DNA of 64,000 nucleotides. Source: Arthrobacter sp. B2a2-09 (lineage in GTDB: Bacteria; Actinomycetota; Actinomycetes; Actinomycetales; Micrococcaceae). Of the stretch, positions 19,733 to 28,468 are shown piece after piece (the first letter of the stretch is position 1; each line of letters begins with the position of its first letter). The stretch covers positions 124,001-188,000 of the forward strand of contig NZ_JAMXIC010000005.1 in the NCBI RefSeq assembly GCF_027587375.1, read 5' to 3'. A program made the position numbers and the translations under genes. Under the pieces are notes generated by a model. That model ran no database searches. It saw only the letters and a list, made by a program, of their open reading frames with translations, and was not told the DNA's origin.

Positions 19733-20466
19733 TAGACCCTGCCTACGTTCAGGAAGGCGAGGCTCTCTGCGATGCCTTCGAAGATGTCTCCGGCGTAGTC
19801 ATCGAACTCCACGACGCCCACTTCCAGGGACGTCGCGGCAGCAACGACGTCGAGCACCGGGACGGTGCCCTGGCCCGCCGGCAACTGGGCCTTGGTGTCC
19901 GTGGTGCCGGGGCCGTCCTTGATGTGGATGAACTTCACGCGGTCACCGAGGCGGGCAAGCAGTTCCACCGGGTTCTGGCCGCCGACGGCAGCCCAGTAGG
20001 TGTCCACTTCCAGGACCAGTTCCGGATCCAGCAGGCCTTCGAAATACTCCAGGGCCGTCCGGCCCTCGATGATGGACTCGAGCTCCCAGGCATGGTTGTG
20101 GTAGCCGACGCGGATGCCGTATTCGGCACCCTTCTTCGCGGCGGCGTTGAGCTTTGCAGCGGTGGCCTGGATGTCTTCGGCGTTCTGCCAGTGCTCGGCG
20201 GGCAGGTACGGGTCGATGACCGTGCTGATGCCGAGTTCCTTGGCGGCTGCGAAGATCTCGTCCTGGTCCTGGCTCAGCAGCGGAGCGTGGCCGGACGGGG
20301 CGCGCAGGCCGTTCTCTTTCAAAGCGGCGCCGAGTTCCTTTGCCGTGGCCACGAAATTGTAGGGTTCAACCTGCGTGAAACCGATCTCGGCAACCTTCTT
20401 GATGGTGCCCGGCAGGTCTTCCTGGATGGCGTTGCGCAAGGTGTACAGCTGAATTGAGTAGGTCAT
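19732..20466 (-). CDS. Sugar phosphate isomerase/epimerase
   Basis: 244 aa from the ATG at 20466 (MTYSIQLYTLRNAIQEDLPG), chosen for the GGAGAC just upstream. The TIM-barrel metal site residues appear in YHNHAWELE, LVLEVDTYWAAVGG and KFIHIKDG, and the last Glu in VVEFDD. The length is typical of the short IolE/YcjR-like group. It lies between the ABC permeases and a Gfo/Idh dehydrogenase. IolE-like dehydratases and YcjR-like 3-keto epimerases are both compatible. Confidence 0.85.
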   Translation of the reverse strand: MTYSIQLYTLRNAIQEDLPGTIKKVAEIGFTQVEPYNFVATAKELGAALKENGLRAPSGHAPLLSQDQDEIFAAAKELGISTVIDPYLPAEHWQNAEDIQATAAKLNAAAKKGAEYGIRVGYHNHAWELESIIEGRTALEYFEGLLDPELVLEVDTYWAAVGGQNPVELLARLGDRVKFIHIKDGPGTTDTKAQLPAGQGTVPVLDVVAAATSLEVGVVEFDDYAGDIFEGIAESLAFLNVGRV

Positions 20467-20508
20467 TGGGTCTCCAGGTGCTGACGTTTTCAAGGTGTGG
20501 GAGGGAGG

Positions 20509-21402
20509 CTATTGGCCGGCGAGGGATCCGCCGATGCCGCCGACGCTGAAGTATTTGTTCAGGCCGGCAAAGACGAGCACGGGAGGGATCATCATGACCA
20601 GGGCCACGGCCATGACGGAGCCCCAGTCCGTCGCGTTTTGCTGGAAGAAGGTCTGTACGCCCATCGGGAGGGTGAAGGTCTCGTTGGAGCGCAGGAACAC
20701 CACTGCGACGAGGTAGTCGTTCCAGGCCAGCAGGAAGGAGAAGATCGCGGTGGACAGGATGCCGGGCAGGGAGTTGCGCAGCACGACCCGGGTGAATGAT
20801 CCGAATACGGAGCAGCCGTCGATCCAGGAGGCCTCTTCGAGGCTGATCGGGATGGAGTCGAAGTAGGCGGCCATCATCCAGGTGGCCACGGACATGGTCG
20901 AGCCGACGTAGATGATCGTGATCCCTACCAGGTTGTCCACCAGCCCCATGCCTGCGAAGAGGATGAACAGCGGGACCACGGAGGTGATGATCGGCAGGGA
21001 CTGGATGACGAACAGCAGCAGGGAGTATCCGGAGACGAGTTTGCCGCGGCCGCGGGAGAGGACATATCCCGCCGGGGCGGCAACGGCCACGGACACCAGC
21101 ACCGTCGTCAGGGTCGTGATCAGACTGTTCTGAAGCCAGGTTCCTACGAGTGTCTTTTCGAAGACGGTGGAGAAGTTCTCAAGGGTGAAGCCGCCGGTGG
21201 CGGTGCTATTGGCGCCGGGGGTGAACGCGAGTGCGACGGTGACCATGATGGGGATGAGAACGACCGCGGTGACTGCCAGGATCAGGGTGAAACGCCACCA
21301 CCGCCCCCGGTTGCCGGCGTCGGCCACAGCGGAACGGGACTTTGCCGGTCCCCCTGTTGCGGCAGCCGGGGCGGCCTGGTGGGTGTGAAGGACGGTGCTC
21401 AT
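20509..21402 (-). CDS. ABC sugar transporter permease (MalG type)
   Basis: 297 aa with six membrane segments. The EAA loop reads EEASWIDGCSVFGSFTRVVL, the ATPase contact of binding-protein-dependent permeases. The N-terminal 40 residues are soluble and Ala-rich. The start overlaps the preceding permease stop by one base (TAATG). With the MalF-type permease and lipoprotein upstream it forms a CUT1-type importer. No ATPase gene is in the operon, so a shared MsmK/MsiK-like ATPase elsewhere is expected, as is common in actinobacteria. Confidence 0.9.
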   Translation of the reverse strand: MSTVLHTHQAAPAAATGGPAKSRSAVADAGNRGRWWRFTLILAVTAVVLIPIMVTVALAFTPGANSTATGGFTLENFSTVFEKTLVGTWLQNSLITTLTTVLVSVAVAAPAGYVLSRGRGKLVSGYSLLLFVIQSLPIITSVVPLFILFAGMGLVDNLVGITIIYVGSTMSVATWMMAAYFDSIPISLEEASWIDGCSVFGSFTRVVLRNSLPGILSTAIFSFLLAWNDYLVAVVFLRSNETFTLPMGVQTFFQQNATDWGSVMAVALVMMIPPVLVFAGLNKYFSVGGIGGSLAGQ

Positions 21403-22364
21403 TATTCGGTGCTCGACTTTCGTATCTGCCGGTACAGGACGACGGAGACAATGACCAGGGTCATCGTCATGAGGAAGGCGATGGCGACGCCTGGCCCGGT
21501 CTGGAAGTTCTGAAACACCATGCGGTAGGCGAGGACCACCAGGGAGGTGGTGGCGTCGACGGGCCCGCCGCCGGTGAGCAGGTAGATGGTGGGGAAGTCG
21601 TTGACGCAGAAAATGGTCATCAGGATCCAGCTGATGTAGGTGGAGCGTGAGATCAGCGGCAGCGTGATCTGGGTGAACTGCTGCCACTTGCTGGCGCCGT
21701 CCATGCTCGACGCCTCGTACACGGTGTTATCCACCGAGGCCAGGGCCGAGGAGATCATCATCATCATGAAGGGGAAACTGATCCAGACTTTGAACAGGCA
21801 CACCGTGATGGCTGCCAGCGTCGGGTCGGCGAGGAAGAGCGGCGTTCCCAGTCCCAGGGCGTTGAACAGGGCGGGCACGGGGCTGGTGGGGGTGGCGGTC
21901 AGCCAGTTCCAGGCCGTGGAGGACACCACGATCGGCACCACCCAGGGCAGCAGCAGAAGGACCTTGAAGAGGCCGTTGGCGGGGATTTTGGTGCGCAGCA
22001 CCAGGGCCAGGGCCAGGCCGATGAGCCAGGAACCGAAGACGCCGACGAGCGTGAAGACCAGGGTGAACCTGGCGGCCTTCCAGAACGGTTCCGAGGACAA
22101 CACGCTGGAGAAGTTGTCCAGACCGACGAAGGCCCCTGTGTCCAGTAGGTTCCCGTTATGGAGCGCCTGGATTCCGGCGTAGATGAGCGGGTAGCCATTG
22201 ATGAGCAGCAGTAGGAGGACGGAGGGAAGTATCAGGAACGCGAAGGTCCTGCCGGTCTGCCGGGACAGTGTGCTTTGTTTCCGGGCGGTTCCGGCGGGTC
22301 CGGAAGCTCCGCCTGGCCCGACGCCTTTGCGGGCCCGGGCCAGGGATCTGGTGGTGGTAGTCAT
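21402..22364 (-). CDS. ABC sugar transporter permease (MalF type)
   Basis: 320 aa from the ATG at 22364, with AGGAG seven bases upstream. A basic N-terminal tail of about 35 residues precedes six membrane segments, the first FAFLILPSVLLLLLINGYPL. The EAA loop is YEASSMDGASKWQQFTQITL. It is 23 bases after the binding-protein gene and is the membrane partner of the MalG-type permease that follows. Substrate is not predictable beyond carbohydrate. Confidence 0.9.
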   Translation of the reverse strand: MTTTTRSLARARKGVGPGGASGPAGTARKQSTLSRQTGRTFAFLILPSVLLLLLINGYPLIYAGIQALHNGNLLDTGAFVGLDNFSSVLSSEPFWKAARFTLVFTLVGVFGSWLIGLALALVLRTKIPANGLFKVLLLLPWVVPIVVSSTAWNWLTATPTSPVPALFNALGLGTPLFLADPTLAAITVCLFKVWISFPFMMMMISSALASVDNTVYEASSMDGASKWQQFTQITLPLISRSTYISWILMTIFCVNDFPTIYLLTGGGPVDATTSLVVLAYRMVFQNFQTGPGVAIAFLMTMTLVIVSVVLYRQIRKSSTE

Positions 22365-22387
22365 GGTGGTTCTCCTCATCGGGTCCG

Positions 22388-23704
22388 TCACTTGGTGACG
22401 GACTCGATGCCCTTCTGCAGGTCCGTCAGGGCGGTCTTTGCATCTGCCCGGGCACCCAGCATCGTCTGGGCGAACTGGGAGAGGGCCTGGCCGCCATCCA
22501 CGGCGGCGAGGGATCCGAAGAGCCGGGGTGACTTCGTACCGAAGGGCTTGCCGACGGACTGCCATTCCTTGATGATCTGTACGTTCTGCTTGTTCTTCTG
22601 GAACTCCGGCAGGTCCACAATGGACTGCTGTACGGGAAGCAGACCCACCACGTCCTGCTTCCAGAATTCCTTCAGCTGGCCCAGGTACCAGAGCAGGAAC
22701 GCCTCCGAGCCTTCCTGGGAGGGGGTGTTCTTGTACATCATGATGCTGCCGATGTAGTTCACGGTGCCCTTGTCCCCGTGGGGGCCGGCCAACGGGGAGG
22801 CCACCTGAAGGTCCCCGGAGGTGTCGCCGGTGCTCTCCGGCAGGCCCGGGGCGTACCAGCCCATGCCGATCTTCTTGTCCTTCCACTGGCTGGAGAGGTT
22901 GTCGAGGGTGTAGCTGACGGCGCCAGGATCGATGAGTCCCAGGGAAACCATTTCGCGGACAAACTCCATGGCCTCGATGTTCCGGTCTGTCACAACGTCG
23001 GGCCTGCCGTCTTCGTTGAAAAGACCGCCGCCGTTGTTGATCATCATGGACAACAGGTTTTGGTTGCCGAAGACGTTTCCGGCACCGGCGCCGATGCCGA
23101 ACGCGGAGACTCCGATGCCCTTCAGTGCCTTTCCTGCTTCGAGCCAGGACTTCCAGTCCGTGGGGACTGCGACGCCGGCCCGGTCAAGCAGAGACTTCCG
23201 GTACCAGACCACGCGCGGGCCCTGGGACCATGGAACTGCAACGTAGCCCTTGTCGGTGTTCTGGGACTCGATGGTTCCAGGAAGGAAATCGTTGTACTGG
23301 CCGTTCTGTTTCAGTTTTGAAATGACGTTGTCCGCGTAAGCGATCTGTCCTTGTTCGGCGAACTGGAAGGCCTGGAAGCCGCCGCCCGTGGACAGCGCCG
23401 GACCGGTCTTGGACGCGATGGCCGAGGAGAAGGTCTGGTAGAAGTTGTTCCACTGGATGGTCTGGTAACTGGCCTTGCCAAGACTGCCCGTCGGGACATA
23501 GGACTCGGTGAGCTTCTTCGCGAGGTCGCTGTAAGCCGGCGGGCCCCAGGGCATATCCCAGAACTTGATCGTGCCGCCTGCGCCCTGTGAAGCGGACCCC
23601 CCGCCACAGGCCGCCAGCAGCGGGACGGACGCCGCTGCCGCGGCGACGCCGAGGAACCCGCGCCGGGAAAAGGCCGAGGTGGAGAGTGCGGATTTGATGG
23701 TCAT
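22388..23704 (-). CDS. Extracellular solute-binding lipoprotein (CUT1 sugar)
   Basis: 438 aa. The N-terminus has a Tat-type motif SRRGFLG (residues 13-19), a hydrophobic stretch and a lipobox LLAAC with the lipidated Cys at 33. The mature part is a family 1 solute-binding protein, with Trp-rich segments such as WDMPWGP and VAVPWSQGPRVVWYR typical of carbohydrate binding. GGAAGG precedes the start. It delivers ligand to the two downstream permeases. Tat export of a lipoprotein is usual in high-GC actinobacteria. Confidence 0.92.
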   Translation of the reverse strand: MTIKSALSTSAFSRRGFLGVAAAAASVPLLAACGGGSASQGAGGTIKFWDMPWGPPAYSDLAKKLTESYVPTGSLGKASYQTIQWNNFYQTFSSAIASKTGPALSTGGGFQAFQFAEQGQIAYADNVISKLKQNGQYNDFLPGTIESQNTDKGYVAVPWSQGPRVVWYRKSLLDRAGVAVPTDWKSWLEAGKALKGIGVSAFGIGAGAGNVFGNQNLLSMMINNGGGLFNEDGRPDVVTDRNIEAMEFVREMVSLGLIDPGAVSYTLDNLSSQWKDKKIGMGWYAPGLPESTGDTSGDLQVASPLAGPHGDKGTVNYIGSIMMYKNTPSQEGSEAFLLWYLGQLKEFWKQDVVGLLPVQQSIVDLPEFQKNKQNVQIIKEWQSVGKPFGTKSPRLFGSLAAVDGGQALSQFAQTMLGARADAKTALTDLQKGIESVTK

Positions 23705-23806
23705 GATGTTTCCTTCCAGAACCGGCCCCGTGGGGGCCGGCCGTCTCTACGTTGAGGTGGAACAGTGGTGTTGAGTTCGAACTGTGGTGTCCTGTGGTGG
23801 TGCTGT

Positions 23807-24616
23807 TCAGGGGGTTGCGCGGTGGCCGGTGAGGCGGTGCACGGCTGAAGCAACCTCGCCGAAGCGGGCCAGGTCCGTCGGCATCTGGCCGGCGTCGAGG
23901 TGTTTTTTCAGCCGGGTCCAGGTGGAGCGGTGCGCGGACTCGTAAAGGGTCGGCAAGAGGGTGGAACCGGAGGGGTTGGTGACCAGGATTTCAGCCGGCC
24001 AGGCGGCGTCGGGGTCCGGGACCGTGAGCTCGAGGCCCCCGGTGGAATTCAGGACCGTGACCGAGCAGCGCGGACGGACTGCCGAGGTCGTGATTCCCTG
24101 CAAGGCCATCGGGGCGCCGTTAGCGAGGCTGCCTGCCGCCACGTACCCGGTGGGTCCGTGCTGGACGAGACGGAGGGTCTCCAACCCGACGCCGAGGTCC
24201 TGGATGAGGGCCAGATGCTGGGTGAGGAGCTCCACGGATTGTGTTCCGGGGGCGGCGATGGCCACGGAGTCCAGGAGAGCCGCGTCGTCGAGGTACCCCT
24301 GCAGGGCGTGCCGGGCACCCTCGACCGCGGGGTTGGAAGACCATCGCTGATCCAGGGCCACGGCGGCTGCGGTCTTGGCCGCAGCCGCGATGTCCTCGAC
24401 GGATTCGGCGACGGGATTGACGACGACGACCCCGCGGGCACCGTCCTGCGCGGCGGCAAGGACCCGCAGGGTCCAGCCTGCTTCCCCGTCGAGGGCACTG
24501 ATGTCAGCGGCTCCGGCCGCAGGCCCGTAGGACACCGGCAGGGAGGCGACCACTGCGGAGACGCCTCCGGAGAGTTCTGCCTTCGGGTCGGCGTGGACTG
24601 TCAGCTTGGTGCTCAT
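23807..24616 (-). CDS. Unrecognised protein of the sugar operon
   Basis: 269 aa, no family recognised. It is soluble, Ala-rich, with no signal peptide or membrane segment. The middle reads APGTQSVELLTQHLALIQDL, and the C-terminal half is beta-rich (VTVLNSTGGLELTVPDPDAAWPA in part) before two helices. Its ATG overlaps the stop of the Gfo/Idh gene (ATGA), so it is coupled to that enzyme and may be its partner or a pathway-specific accessory. A strongly diverged Gfo/Idh-like C-terminal domain is one possibility I cannot confirm. Confidence 0.6.
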   Translation of the reverse strand: MSTKLTVHADPKAELSGGVSAVVASLPVSYGPAAGAADISALDGEAGWTLRVLAAAQDGARGVVVVNPVAESVEDIAAAAKTAAAVALDQRWSSNPAVEGARHALQGYLDDAALLDSVAIAAPGTQSVELLTQHLALIQDLGVGLETLRLVQHGPTGYVAAGSLANGAPMALQGITTSAVRPRCSVTVLNSTGGLELTVPDPDAAWPAEILVTNPSGSTLLPTLYESAHRSTWTRLKKHLDAGQMPTDLARFGEVASAVHRLTGHRATP

Positions 24617-25719
24617 GCCGAAACTTCCTGTCTTGTGTGGGTAGGGGATTCGTAACGCGTGGCCGCGCCGTCGGCTATGGACAGGGCGAACTCGAGATCG
24701 TCGATGAGTGTCCGGGCAGGAGGCGCCTCGCCCTTGCCGCGGGCCAGCTCAGCGAGCTTGCGCCATTCCCCTTCGTAGCCGTTGTGGCCGTAGGGGCCCA
24801 GCTGAATGGCGCTTCCAGCGCGTGCTATCTGGGCTGTCGCTGACCCGGAGTGCACGTAGGAAGGGGTGAAGCTGACCGTCAGTTGCGCCTCATCACCGAT
24901 GGCCTGGAAGGTCCACTCTGGCTTCCAGGTGCTGTTCATGGCTGCCCGCAGTTCGATGGTTCGGGTGGCGGTGCGAAGGGAAATGACGTAGCCGAAGGGT
25001 TGGAGGACCTCCGCGTGCAGGACTTCGACCGACTGGAAGTCGGGCACGAAGCGGCGTACGAGCGGCAGGTCATGGATCGCCAGGCCCATCACGCCGCCGC
25101 GCAGCATGGCTTTCGCGGCTGCCGGCTCCACATGGTTCGGCGTTGAGGCTTCCGGTGCAGACGCTTCCGGCCGGCCGACGATCTCGGTGGCGAAGTCCTC
25201 AAAACGCGGATTCGGCGGCAGAACGATGGAGGAACGGATCGTGTGAACCTGCTCCGGGAGGTTCCCCCAGGCAGCCTCGGCGGCCAACCAGCCCGGATCA
25301 AAGGTGTGCATGGCACCGACGATGATGGGAACCCCGGTTTCGGCCGAAACGGCGGAAATCCTTGCCGCTTCCTCGCCGTTCATGGCGAAGGGCTTCTCGC
25401 AAAGCACAGCCTTCTTCCCGGCCCGGCAGGCTGCTGTGACCTGGGCGGCGTGGAACTGGTGCGGGCTGCAAATGGCCACAACATCTACTTCGGGATCAGC
25501 CAGCAGTTCATCCATGCTGGTGCTGAAGCGCGCTCCGACCCTGCTTGCCACCGATTCGGCCACTGCGGGGTCGACGTCCATGATGTGGCGGACCTCGAAC
25601 AAGTCCCGCAATCTGGCCAGCGAAGGCAAGTGAATCGCCTGGGTCACGGGGCCGGCCCCGAGAATGCCGACGCCAAGGACTCCGTTTGGCTCCGGCTCTG
25701 GATAAAGGGAATTGTGCAC
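24613..25719 (-). CDS. Gfo/Idh/MocA family dehydrogenase, first gene of the operon
   Basis: 368 aa from the GTG at 25719, supported by GAGGAC about six bases upstream. The Rossmann motif is GVGILGAGPVTQAIHLP, followed by ICSPHQFH and CEKPFAMN carrying the EKP signature, and a C-terminal domain with AIHDLPLVRRF. It is the promoter-proximal gene of the 13-gene minus-strand run and lies divergent to a TetR gene. It is probably the first oxidation of the imported sugar or polyol. Confidence 0.9.
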   Translation of the reverse strand: MHNSLYPEPEPNGVLGVGILGAGPVTQAIHLPSLARLRDLFEVRHIMDVDPAVAESVASRVGARFSTSMDELLADPEVDVVAICSPHQFHAAQVTAACRAGKKAVLCEKPFAMNGEEAARISAVSAETGVPIIVGAMHTFDPGWLAAEAAWGNLPEQVHTIRSSIVLPPNPRFEDFATEIVGRPEASAPEASTPNHVEPAAAKAMLRGGVMGLAIHDLPLVRRFVPDFQSVEVLHAEVLQPFGYVISLRTATRTIELRAAMNSTWKPEWTFQAIGDEAQLTVSFTPSYVHSGSATAQIARAGSAIQLGPYGHNGYEGEWRKLAELARGKGEAPPARTLIDDLEFALSIADGAATRYESPTHTRQEVSA

Positions 25720-25830
25720 TTTTTGTCCTCGAAACTTGGTTGCAGTCCAACGGGATCGATCACCGCCGTTGGTGGGTGTGACGGTGACTGCCTTTCTCCT
25801 CCATCGGAGATCTGAGGCCCGTCACTCGAA

Positions 25831-25876
25831 AACTGTACAGCTGTTAGGTTTTAAAGAATATAACGCCTGTTCAGTT
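25831..25876. promoter_or_regulatory. Long inverted repeat at the sugar-operon head, candidate operator
   Basis: AACTGTACAG (25831-25840) and CTGTTCAGTT (25867-25876) pair at 9 of 10 positions across 26 bases. The A/T-rich centre could hold promoter elements for either direction. The position between the 13-gene operon and the divergent TetR gene fits its operator, possibly two half-sites bound by separate dimers. Confidence 0.5.
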
Positions 25877-25922
25877 TTTGGCAAGGGTCCATTAGTCTGA
25901 TGGGGAGGAAAGACGAGGAGCC

Positions 25923-26561
25923 ATGAGCACACAACTGACATCCAGGGGTCCGTACCCGAAGGGAATCAAGCGCCGGCAGCAGATAGTCGAGGCCGCCGCC
26001 CGCGTCTTCGCTCAGTACGGTTACAACAACGGGTCTCTTCGGCAGATCGCCAGTGAAGTCGGTGTCAGCGCACCCACGCTGGTCAGCTATTTCGGCCAAA
26101 AGGAAGCGCTGCTCATCGCTGTATGGGACTACTGGAGCGAACAGTCGGCAGTCTTGAGTGCCGGTTATTCGGGACTGGCATACTTCGAGTGGCTGCCCCG
26201 GCTGATGGAGTATCACACTGCCCACCGGGGATTCATTGAGCTGTTCCTGACGTTGGCCACCGAGGCCTCCGATCCCGGTCATCCTGCACGGGACTTCATG
26301 GTGAACCGGTATGAGAAGGCGGTCGAAGAGATGAGCGGCCACCTCCGCGAAGCTCTCGCCAAGGGCGAGGTACTCCCGCTGAGCGACAGCGAAATCGAGA
26401 GCGAGGTCCGTGGAGTGATTGCGCTCCTGGACGGCGATGAGATCCAGTGGCTGCTGAACCCCGAAATCGATTTGGTCCGGCTCGTCAGCACCCATCTGAA
26501 CGTCGTTTTGGCGCGGTGGACGGGACAGCCGGAGCGAAGCAGCCCGCCAGCCGCGCGGTGA
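25923..26561 (+). CDS. TetR-family regulator of the sugar operon
   Basis: 212 aa. The helix-turn-helix reads RRQQIVEAAARVFAQYGYNN, then SLRQIASEVGVSAPTLVSYF, followed by GQKEALLIAVWDYW. GGAGCC lies close upstream of the ATG. The C-terminal ligand domain is rich in aromatic and acidic residues. The gene is divergent from the 13-gene carbohydrate operon and separated from it by the 46-base inverted repeat, so local repression with an inducing sugar intermediate is the simplest model. Confidence 0.87.
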   Translation: MSTQLTSRGPYPKGIKRRQQIVEAAARVFAQYGYNNGSLRQIASEVGVSAPTLVSYFGQKEALLIAVWDYWSEQSAVLSAGYSGLAYFEWLPRLMEYHTAHRGFIELFLTLATEASDPGHPARDFMVNRYEKAVEEMSGHLREALAKGEVLPLSDSEIESEVRGVIALLDGDEIQWLLNPEIDLVRLVSTHLNVVLARWTGQPERSSPPAAR

Positions 26562-26584
26562 TCTCTTAGTTGACCGGGGTCACA

Positions 26585-26619
26585 GGGCCCGAGGTCCATT
26601 GCCTAGTCCAATCGGGCCC
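26585..26619. terminator. Stem-loop between convergent TetR and SDR genes
   Basis: GGGCCCGA (26585-26592) and TCGGGCCC (26612-26619) pair perfectly over 8 bases around a 19-base loop. It lies between convergent stop codons. There is no T-run on either side, so it may be a factor-assisted or weak bidirectional terminator. Confidence 0.5.
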
Positions 26620-26664
26620 ACGAAGCCAGAAATTGGACCAACCTACGGACGACGACGGCGGCGG

Positions 26665-27429
26665 TCAGGTTTGGTCGGTGGGCATGATCCAGAGCTCGGC
26701 GATGGAGGCGTGGCGGGGGCGGGTGACCATGTAGGCGACGCCGTCGGCGATGTCCGCGGGGGCGAGGACTTCGGTCTGTTCGTAGAACGGGGTCGTCATC
26801 CCGCTCTGGATCTCGGGTGTGTTGTGCGAGGCCAGTTCGGTGTCCACGCCGCCGGGTTCCAGGACGCCGACGCGGACGTGCCGCTGGGTGACTTCCTGGC
26901 GGAGGGACTCGGTGAAGCCGTTGACGCCGAACTTGGTCAGGTTGTAGACGCCGTAGCCGCCCCAGGCCACGCGACCGGCAACCGAGCTGATGTTCACGAT
27001 GTCCGCGACCCGGCGTTCGCTGTTGTCGGCGGCTTTGAGCAGGTGCGGCAGGGCCGCGTGGGTGGTGTACAGCAGGCCCTGGACGTTGACTGAGATCATG
27101 CGGTCCCAGTCCCCAGGATCCGCGCCGAGGACCGAACCCAGAAGCATCAGCCCGGCATTGTTGACCAGGATGTCCAACTGCCCGAACCGTTCGACCGTCC
27201 CTTCGACGGCGGCCTGGGCCTGGGCGCGGTCGGTGATGTCCGCTTCGATGACCAGTGCGGTGCCGCCGTCGTTCTCGATTTCGGCGGCGAGGGCTTCGAG
27301 GCGGTCCCGACGTCGGGCCACGAGCGCCACGGACGCGCCGAGTGCGGCGAGTTCTCGTGCCGTCGCGGCGCCGATGCCGCTGCTGGCCCCGGTGACGAGG
27401 GCGGCAGTTCCCGAAAGTTTCAATGTCAT
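26665..27429 (-). CDS. SDR family oxidoreductase
   Basis: 254 aa classical SDR. TGASSGIG is at residues 14-21, NNAG in LDILVNNAGL, Ser in NISSVAG, and the catalytic YNLTK. Two Arg residues after strand 2 (ALVARRRDRLEAL) favour NADP. It is similar to YdfG/serine-dehydrogenase-like SDRs. It follows another SDR (27587-28468) with about 157 bases between, occupied by a strong stem-loop, so the two may be separately expressed. Substrate unknown. Confidence 0.85.
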   Translation of the reverse strand: MTLKLSGTAALVTGASSGIGAATARELAALGASVALVARRRDRLEALAAEIENDGGTALVIEADITDRAQAQAAVEGTVERFGQLDILVNNAGLMLLGSVLGADPGDWDRMISVNVQGLLYTTHAALPHLLKAADNSERRVADIVNISSVAGRVAWGGYGVYNLTKFGVNGFTESLRQEVTQRHVRVGVLEPGGVDTELASHNTPEIQSGMTTPFYEQTEVLAPADIADGVAYMVTRPRHASIAELWIMPTDQT

Positions 27430-27530
27430 CTTGGGTGTTCTCCTGGGGGGCGTTGTCGCGGGTTTTGGGCAGCCGGAGGCCGTGGTCGTCCAGCAGTGGG
27501 ACGGAGGTGGTGGTCGTGCGTGGAGGGATG

Positions 27531-27575
27531 GCCGGTCCCGCGCCCCCGCGACGGTTCAGGGGGGGCGGGACCGGC
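27531..27575. terminator. Strong GC stem-loop between two SDR genes
   Basis: Eleven-base arms (27531-27541 and 27565-27575) are perfectly complementary, with further CCCCC/GGGGG pairing inside. It starts 12 bases after the minus-strand SDR stop. No T-run follows on the minus strand; attenuation or RNA protection is also possible. Confidence 0.5.
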
Positions 27576-27586
27576 TGGGGGTGCTG

Positions 27587-28468
27587 TTAGGCGTCGTCGT
27601 GGGCGAGGTTGCTGGAGAGTTCGCGGTGGGCGTTGGCTTGGTCCTGGAGCTCCTTGGCCCGGGAGTCAAATAGCCCGACGGCGTCGGCTCCGGCGGCGAA
27701 GCGCAGTGGTGGCTGCTCCAGTTCGGCGAGTTGGATGAGGGCGTGGGCGAGTTTGGCGGGGTCTCCGCCTTGGAGTCCGTTCATGCTCTTCCATGACGTG
27801 ACGGTCTGTTCGGTGCGTTGGGCGTAGTCGTCGATAGTCGATTCGGCGTAGCTCGTGGATTCGGGGGTGAGGAGTTCGGTGCGGAAGAATCCGGGCTCGA
27901 CGAGCATGGTACGGATCCCGAAGGGTGCGATTTCGGGGGCCAGAGACTCGGCCCAGCCTTCGACGCCGAACTTGGACGCGGCGTAGGCGGTCAGGAACTC
28001 CCCGCCGGCGATGCCGGCGGTCGAGGAGATCGTGACGACCAGGCCCGAGCGTTGGGCGCGCAGGACCGGCAGGGCGGCGCGCGTGACGTTCATGGGCCCG
28101 AACATGGTGGTTTCGATCTGCTTCCGGAAGTCTTCGGGGGTGATTTCTTCGAAAAATCCGGCGTAGAAGTTGCCGGCGTTGTTCACCAGCACGTCTATCC
28201 GGCCGAAGCGGTCGACGGCGGCCTGGATGGCGGCTGTGGCGTCGGAGGGGTCGGTGACGTCGAGCTTGACGGTTAGCAGGTCCTTGTCCTCGCCGATTGC
28301 CTGGGCGACTTTTTCGGGGTTGCGGCCGGTGGCGACGACCGCGTGGCCGGCGGCCAGGGCTGCCTTCGCGATGTCGGTGCCCATGCCGCGGCCGGCTCCG
28401 GTGATGAACCAGACTTTCTTCCCGGTCATGTCTTCCTTCTGTCCTGCTTTGTCATCGTGTTCACTCAT
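27587..28468 (-). CDS. SDR family oxidoreductase
   Basis: 293 aa from the ATG at 28468. An N-terminal polar extension (MSEHDDKAGQKEDM) precedes VWFITGAGRGMG. NNAG, a Ser in TISSTAG, and YAASK follow, and the C-terminal 60 residues extend beyond a minimal SDR. The start overlaps the stop of the regulator gene (ATGA), so the regulator and SDR form one unit. It is about as similar in layout to the plus-strand SDR at 29662 as paralogues would be (both have the extended C-terminus and PAKLA/PAKAA segment). Confidence 0.85.
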   Translation of the reverse strand: MSEHDDKAGQKEDMTGKKVWFITGAGRGMGTDIAKAALAAGHAVVATGRNPEKVAQAIGEDKDLLTVKLDVTDPSDATAAIQAAVDRFGRIDVLVNNAGNFYAGFFEEITPEDFRKQIETTMFGPMNVTRAALPVLRAQRSGLVVTISSTAGIAGGEFLTAYAASKFGVEGWAESLAPEIAPFGIRTMLVEPGFFRTELLTPESTSYAESTIDDYAQRTEQTVTSWKSMNGLQGGDPAKLAHALIQLAELEQPPLRFAAGADAVGLFDSRAKELQDQANAHRELSSNLAHDDA

